Below are positions 4,438-7,798 of a stretch of DNA of 7,798 nt, one piece after another. The notes below the pieces were generated by a model, which worked only from the letters and a program-made list of their open reading frames with translations, was not told the origin of the DNA and did not search any database. Both the position numbers and the translations under genes were made by a program. The stretch comes from Chloroflexota bacterium (GTDB lineage: Bacteria; Chloroflexota; Anaerolineae; UBA7937). Numbering within the stretch: the stretch's first letter is position 1; each line of letters begins with the position of its first letter. The stretch is from NCBI GenBank assembly GCA_003453555.1, contig DMLA01000014.1, positions 1 through 7,798 of the forward strand, in the 5' to 3' direction.

Positions 4438-5988
4438 ATGTTAAGGAAGTCGCTCGCCCTTCTATTGCTCTTGAGCCTCTTACTCCTTGTCCTCCCAGCA
4501 AGGGCTCAAGAGCCCGTAGTCCGCTTCTTCGTCTTCTACGCCCAGGATTGTGCCCACTGTCAGGCTGTAGAGGAAGAAGTTCTCATCCCACTATCCCAAA
4601 GGTATGGGGAACAAATAGAGGTGAGGCGGTTCGATATATCGGTGCCCCAGAACTATGAAGTGATGCTTCGCTTGGAGGGCGAGTACGGCTTTTCAGCATC
4701 GCAGATACCAGCGATATTCATAGGCCACGAAGTGCTTGTGGGAGAGGAGGAGATAAGGGCTCGGCTGGAGAGGTTAGTCGAAGAGCAGTTGGCGGCCGGA
4801 GGTTGTGATTTCCCCTGCCCAGATACCCCCCTTCCCGCGCCCACGACTATAGCAACGCCCTCGGTGGAGCCCACGCTCTGCCCCGAGGAGAGCGATGTTT
4901 GCCCTCTCCCCCAGGGGCCACCCTACCCTGTGGTCTTAGCCTACTTCTACCAGGTCGGCTGTATAGAGTGCGACCGCGTCTCCTACGATCTAGCCTACCT
5001 AGAGCAGAAGTACCCTAACCTCCAGGTGGAGACTTTTGACCTTAGGGAACATATAGGCCTCAACGAGGCTTTATGCGAAAGGTTTGGAATACCCCTTGAA
5101 TGCCGATTGATTGCGCCCGCTATCTTCGTGGGAGATGACTACCTCATAGGCCAGGAGATAAACGCGGCGAGCCTTGAGGCGTTGATCGAGAAGTATTCGC
5201 AAGAGGAGAGCGGGGCTCCCTGGAAAGAGATACAGGAGCAAGAGGCTGGAGCCAGCATAATCGAGCGGTTCCGCTCTTTCACTCCCTTGACCGTCATAGG
5301 CGCTGGCCTTCTGGACGGAGTTAACCCTTGCGCTTTCACCACCATCATCTTCTTCGTCTCCTACCTAGCCTTGATGGGACGTAAAGGTAGGGAGGTCCTC
5401 CTCGTCGGTGCTTCCTTCACCGCCGCTGTTTTCCTCACCTACCTTCTAGTCGGGTTGGGCGTCCTGGGGTTCCTCCAATCGCTGGGGGTCATCAAGATCT
5501 TCTCCCGCATCATCTATCTCCTTGCCGCTCTCCTCTGCTTCCTGTTAGTGGCCCTGAGCCTCTATGATTTCTACAAGATCCGTCGAGGGAGAATCGAGGA
5601 TATCAGTCTGAAGTTGCCTGAAGCCCTGCAGAGGCGAGTGCATCAAACCATCAGGGAGAGAAGAAAGATATCTGGCTTCATCTCAGCCACCTTCGTCACC
5701 GGGTTTTTCGTCTCCCTCCTGGAGTTGGCCTGCACCGGCCAAGTCTACCTTCCCACCATCATCTTCGTCACCGGCGTGCCCGAACTGCGAGGCCATGCCG
5801 TCGCCTATCTTATCCTGTACAACCTGATGTTCATACTACCTCTGGTCATCGTCTTCCTCTTAACCTTCTATGGAACGACTTCCAAACAGTTGACGGCCTT
5901 CTTCCGTGCCCAGGCTGGTACTGTTAAACTCCTCACCGCTCTCCTCTTCGCCATCTTGGGAGCCTGGTTGATCCTAGCCTTAATCTAA
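4438..5988 (+). CDS. Double thioredoxin-like/CcdA (DsbD-type) transmembrane electron-transfer fusion
   Basis: Membrane thiol-disulfide carrier that would take electrons from cytoplasmic thioredoxin and hand them to proteins outside the membrane. Its 516 residues fall into clear parts: a signal peptide (1-23, ending ARA); thioredoxin-like domain 1 (about 25-115) with Cys38-Ala-His-Cys41 and cis-Pro91; a Pro/Thr linker (about 121-162) with four cysteines (123, 127, 148, 155); thioredoxin-like domain 2 (about 163-252) with Cys175-Ile-Glu-Cys178, extra Cys213/Cys222 and cis-Pro227; and a CcdA-like domain (about 282-516) of some six helices. The membrane cysteine pair is Cys298 in GVNPCAF and Cys432 in ELACTGQVYLP. 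The order differs from E. coli DsbD, where the membrane part lies between two outer domains. ATG 4438 follows GAGAGGGG very closely, but the signal peptide fixes the start well. Last gene of the operon; an intrinsic terminator begins at its stop codon. Confidence 0.9.
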   Translation: MLRKSLALLLLLSLLLLVLPARAQEPVVRFFVFYAQDCAHCQAVEEEVLIPLSQRYGEQIEVRRFDISVPQNYEVMLRLEGEYGFSASQIPAIFIGHEVLVGEEEIRARLERLVEEQLAAGGCDFPCPDTPLPAPTTIATPSVEPTLCPEESDVCPLPQGPPYPVVLAYFYQVGCIECDRVSYDLAYLEQKYPNLQVETFDLREHIGLNEALCERFGIPLECRLIAPAIFVGDDYLIGQEINAASLEALIEKYSQEESGAPWKEIQEQEAGASIIERFRSFTPLTVIGAGLLDGVNPCAFTTIIFFVSYLALMGRKGREVLLVGASFTAAVFLTYLLVGLGVLGFLQSLGVIKIFSRIIYLLAALLCFLLVALSLYDFYKIRRGRIEDISLKLPEALQRRVHQTIRERRKISGFISATFVTGFFVSLLELACTGQVYLPTIIFVTGVPELRGHAVAYLILYNLMFILPLVIVFLLTFYGTTSKQLTAFFRAQAGTVKLLTALLFAILGAWLILALI

Positions 5989-6015
5989 AGCCCGCGTCTT
6001 GGTGCGGGCTTTCTC
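5987..6015. terminator. Intrinsic terminator, probably bidirectional
   Basis: AAAGCCCGC (5987-5995) pairs perfectly with GCGGGCTTT (6004-6012) around an eight-base loop, and the T-containing run TTTCTC ends it. It overlaps the stop codon of the CcdA fusion. On the other strand the same stem ends in TTTAGATT, so it can also stop transcripts arriving from the minus-strand genes, whose last stop codon is at 6052-6054. Confidence 0.85.
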
Positions 6016-6051
6016 AAAACATTTCGAGGTATTCGACTCCCTCTTGTTTGT

Positions 6052-6783
6052 CTATTGATCACCTGGAGATGCCAACGTCCTTACAGGATGCCGTGGGAAA
6101 GGAGCGTGGAGCACCTCCTCTCTTTTAGCCCTGAGGTGGGCTTGTACCCCTTCGTACCCCTCGGTGGCGGCCAAAAGGTAGTCGCATAGGACGAGAGCCA
6201 GACCTAGGGAGTCCCGGGCTACCAGCTGCTCTATCTCCTTGTCAACGTGAGCGAGCATCTCTCTTAGGGCTGCTTCTCCCCCCTTGAGGGCAAAGCGAAG
6301 GGCCTCCGCATAGTAGGCCATCCCCTCCTCATGTCTGGAGGAGGTGAGGGCATGCCTCCCCCGGAGCCAATGTAGTATGGAGAGGGGCGCCCAACCTTCC
6401 AAGGCTTGGGCCAGTTCCTCTGCCTCATCGGCCAGTTGTAAGAAATCCTCAACATGAGATCGGGTGACATGGATGAAGATCATATTCACCAGGATCGCTA
6501 GTTCGCTTTCTCGCTCCTCCAGCTTATGGGCGATCTCGCGGCTTTCTCGGTAGCATCGCAGGGCTTCATCCCAGAGAGCCTGCCGATGGTAGAGGGCACC
6601 CAAGTTGTTGAGAACCACCATCTCGCCCCGGCGGTCTCCTTTCTCCTGGCGGAGGGCCAGGCTACGCGAGTAACACTCTTCGGCCTCCCCCCACATGCCG
6701 TCGTCGGCGTAGGCGTTTCCTAACTCATTCAGTTCACAAGCATTGAGGTTCGTCAAGTTCTTAAAGTTACGGCTCTCCTTCAT
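6052..6783 (-). CDS. Small tetratricopeptide-repeat (TPR) protein
   Basis: A 243-residue helical-repeat protein likely serving as a protein-protein interaction scaffold; no enzyme domain is seen. TPR-like units run from about residue 14 to 47 (NELGNAYADDGMWGEAEECY) and 54 to 87 (LNNLGALYHRQALWDEALRCY). Weaker helical pairs follow to about residue 215, including RHEEGMAYYAEALRFAL. No signal peptide or membrane segment is visible, so it is probably cytoplasmic. The start codon lies eight bases after the stop of the AIR-synthase-related gene. No good ribosome site is seen in that gap, so translation is probably coupled to the gene upstream. The partner is unknown; the tight linkage hints at the neighbouring protein, but this is inference. 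Confidence 0.8.
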   Translation of the reverse strand: MKESRNFKNLTNLNACELNELGNAYADDGMWGEAEECYSRSLALRQEKGDRRGEMVVLNNLGALYHRQALWDEALRCYRESREIAHKLEERESELAILVNMIFIHVTRSHVEDFLQLADEAEELAQALEGWAPLSILHWLRGRHALTSSRHEEGMAYYAEALRFALKGGEAALREMLAHVDKEIEQLVARDSLGLALVLCDYLLAATEGYEGVQAHLRAKREEVLHAPFPRHPVRTLASPGDQ

Positions 6784-6791
6784 AACTTCGT

Positions 6792-7798
6792 CTAGGTGAA
6801 GACCTTTGCGATCTCATCCTCAGTGAAAAGGGGAAGGTCAAAAGTCCGGTCTCCCCTTCGCAACTTGAGACCTTGCTCTGGAGGGACAACCTTTCCTATG
6901 AGATAGCAAGGGATCCCCTCCCTCTCTAAGGCTTTCTTCAATTTGTCGCCATCCTCTGGTGAGAGAGCGATGATCAACGCCCCGGAGGCTATGGCTCCCA
7001 GGGGGTCGAGCCCAAATTCAGTGCAGAGCCTCTCACACTCTGGAAGAACGACCACCTCATCCCCCTCGATGAGGAGCCCCACTTTCGCTGCCTGGGCCAA
7101 CTCCCAGAGTCCCATGGCTAGGCCCCCTTCGGTGGGGTCGTGCATGGCGTGCACTGGAACCGTGTCATGGGCTAATAGCGCCTCTTCAAGCACGCTTATC
7201 CCGGGATGGAAAAGATAACCCTTCGCTCGCTCTAGGAAAGCCTCGCTGTAGCCCCTCTCCTTGAGGTGTGCCTCCTTCTCCCGGGCCAAGATGGCGGTGG
7301 CTTCTATGGCTATCCCCTTGGTGAGGAGAATCACATCGCCCACTTGAGCGCCTCCGGTAGTGACCAACTTGTCTTTCTCCACCTCCCCCAGCATCTGACC
7401 CACCACTAGGGGGCGGTTCAGATCATAGGTGATCTCCGTGTGCCCACCAACTAGGGAGATCCCAAAATCCCGACAGGCCTGGTGTATCTCTTGGAATATC
7501 CCCTCGGCCAACGCCTCGTCCGTTTTCCCCTCGGGAAGGAGAAGCGTAGCCAAGAACCATCGAGGCGTGGCCCCCATGGTGACTAGGTCGTTAGCGTTGA
7601 TACAGACCGCGTACCATCCGATGTGGTCCGTGGCGAAGGTGATGGGGTCCGTCTTGACGACCAAGTACCTCTCCCCCATATCGATCACCGCCGCATCCTC
7701 CCCGATGCGGGCCCCCACTACCAGCCGCTCATCCTCCAAGCGATACCGCTCCAAGAGACGGGCTAGAACCTCCGCTGGCAATTTGCCCACTGGAAAAC
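6792..7798 (-). CDS. AIR synthase-related protein (PurM/HypE/ThiL-like ATP-binding), 5' end beyond the window
   Basis: Member of the PurM-like superfamily, enzymes that use ATP to activate a carbonyl or similar group. Visible family motifs (numbered from GTG 7790): GEDAAV (30-35), TDPI (47-50), NANDLVTMGA (65-74) for nucleotide/metal binding, GGHTEI (115-120), and HDPTEGGLA (217-225) of the C-terminal domain. The layout is close to HypE, but the protein ends in EIAKVFT and lacks the C-terminal cysteine (PRIC-type) tail that HypE carbamoylates. It is therefore more likely one of the stand-alone HypE-like paralogues of unknown substrate; ThiL or SelD roles are less likely. GTG 7788-7790 is the first start inside the window, but the frame stays open to the edge and reads Phe-Pro before it, giving FPVGKLP, so the true start is probably outside. 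Co-transcribed with the TPR gene. Confidence 0.85.
   Translation of the reverse strand, partial: FPVGKLPAEVLARLLERYRLEDERLVVGARIGEDAAVIDMGERYLVVKTDPITFATDHIGWYAVCINANDLVTMGATPRWFLATLLLPEGKTDEALAEGIFQEIHQACRDFGISLVGGHTEITYDLNRPLVVGQMLGEVEKDKLVTTGGAQVGDVILLTKGIAIEATAILAREKEAHLKERGYSEAFLERAKGYLFHPGISVLEEALLAHDTVPVHAMHDPTEGGLAMGLWELAQAAKVGLLIEGDEVVVLPECERLCTEFGLDPLGAIASGALIIALSPEDGDKLKKALEREGIPCYLIGKVVPPEQGLKLRRGDRTFDLPLFTEDEIAKVFT

Overview
The window reads as chromosomal DNA of a bacterium with moderate-to-high GC content. The sigma-A type promoters, the lipoprotein with a Pro/Thr-rich linker after its lipobox cysteine, the exported thioredoxin/CcdA fusion and the PurM-like AIR-synthase-related protein together suggest a Gram-positive-like or monoderm lineage such as Chloroflexota. 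That placement rests on protein style only; there is no rRNA or other phylogenetic marker here.

Left part (1-1631): a short, degenerate, palindrome-rich tandem repeat (20-110) is followed by a tyrosine recombinase gene (305-1201). All catalytic residues are present, but the N-terminus looks cut or frameshifted. A 356-base non-coding stretch follows. It carries a near-consensus promoter (1403-1431) and a weak terminator-like hairpin, and leads to a complete tRNA-Arg(ACG) gene (1558-1631).

Middle part (1632-5988): a 427-base non-coding stretch rich in inverted repeats and promoter-like elements precedes a 174-residue protein of unknown function (2059-2583), which appears to be an internal duplication of one domain. 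A strong promoter (2613-2641) with a 20-base palindrome at its predicted start of transcription then drives a likely three-gene operon. Its members are a zinc-type cation diffusion facilitator (2708-3718), a DsbA/BdbD-like thiol-disulfide oxidoreductase lipoprotein (3732-4388), and a 516-residue fusion of two exported thioredoxin-like domains to a CcdA-like membrane electron carrier (4438-5988). An intrinsic terminator (5987-6015) closes the operon. The last two genes form a plausible extracytoplasmic thiol redox pair: the membrane domain would bring electrons from cytoplasmic thioredoxin to the outer thioredoxin-like domains, which could reduce the lipoprotein or another partner. Pairing this with metal efflux suggests metal or thiol homeostasis, which is inference.

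Right part (6052-7798, minus strand): a PurM/HypE-like AIR-synthase-related protein, probably continuing past the right edge, is followed 8 bases downstream by a small TPR protein. The two are probably co-transcribed and converge on the same terminator as the plus-strand operon.

I do not see a clear previously undescribed defence or mobile system. The best leads are the palindromic repeat next to the damaged recombinase, the structured leader before the duplicated-domain protein, the operator-like palindromes at predicted transcription starts, and the double-thioredoxin CcdA fusion.
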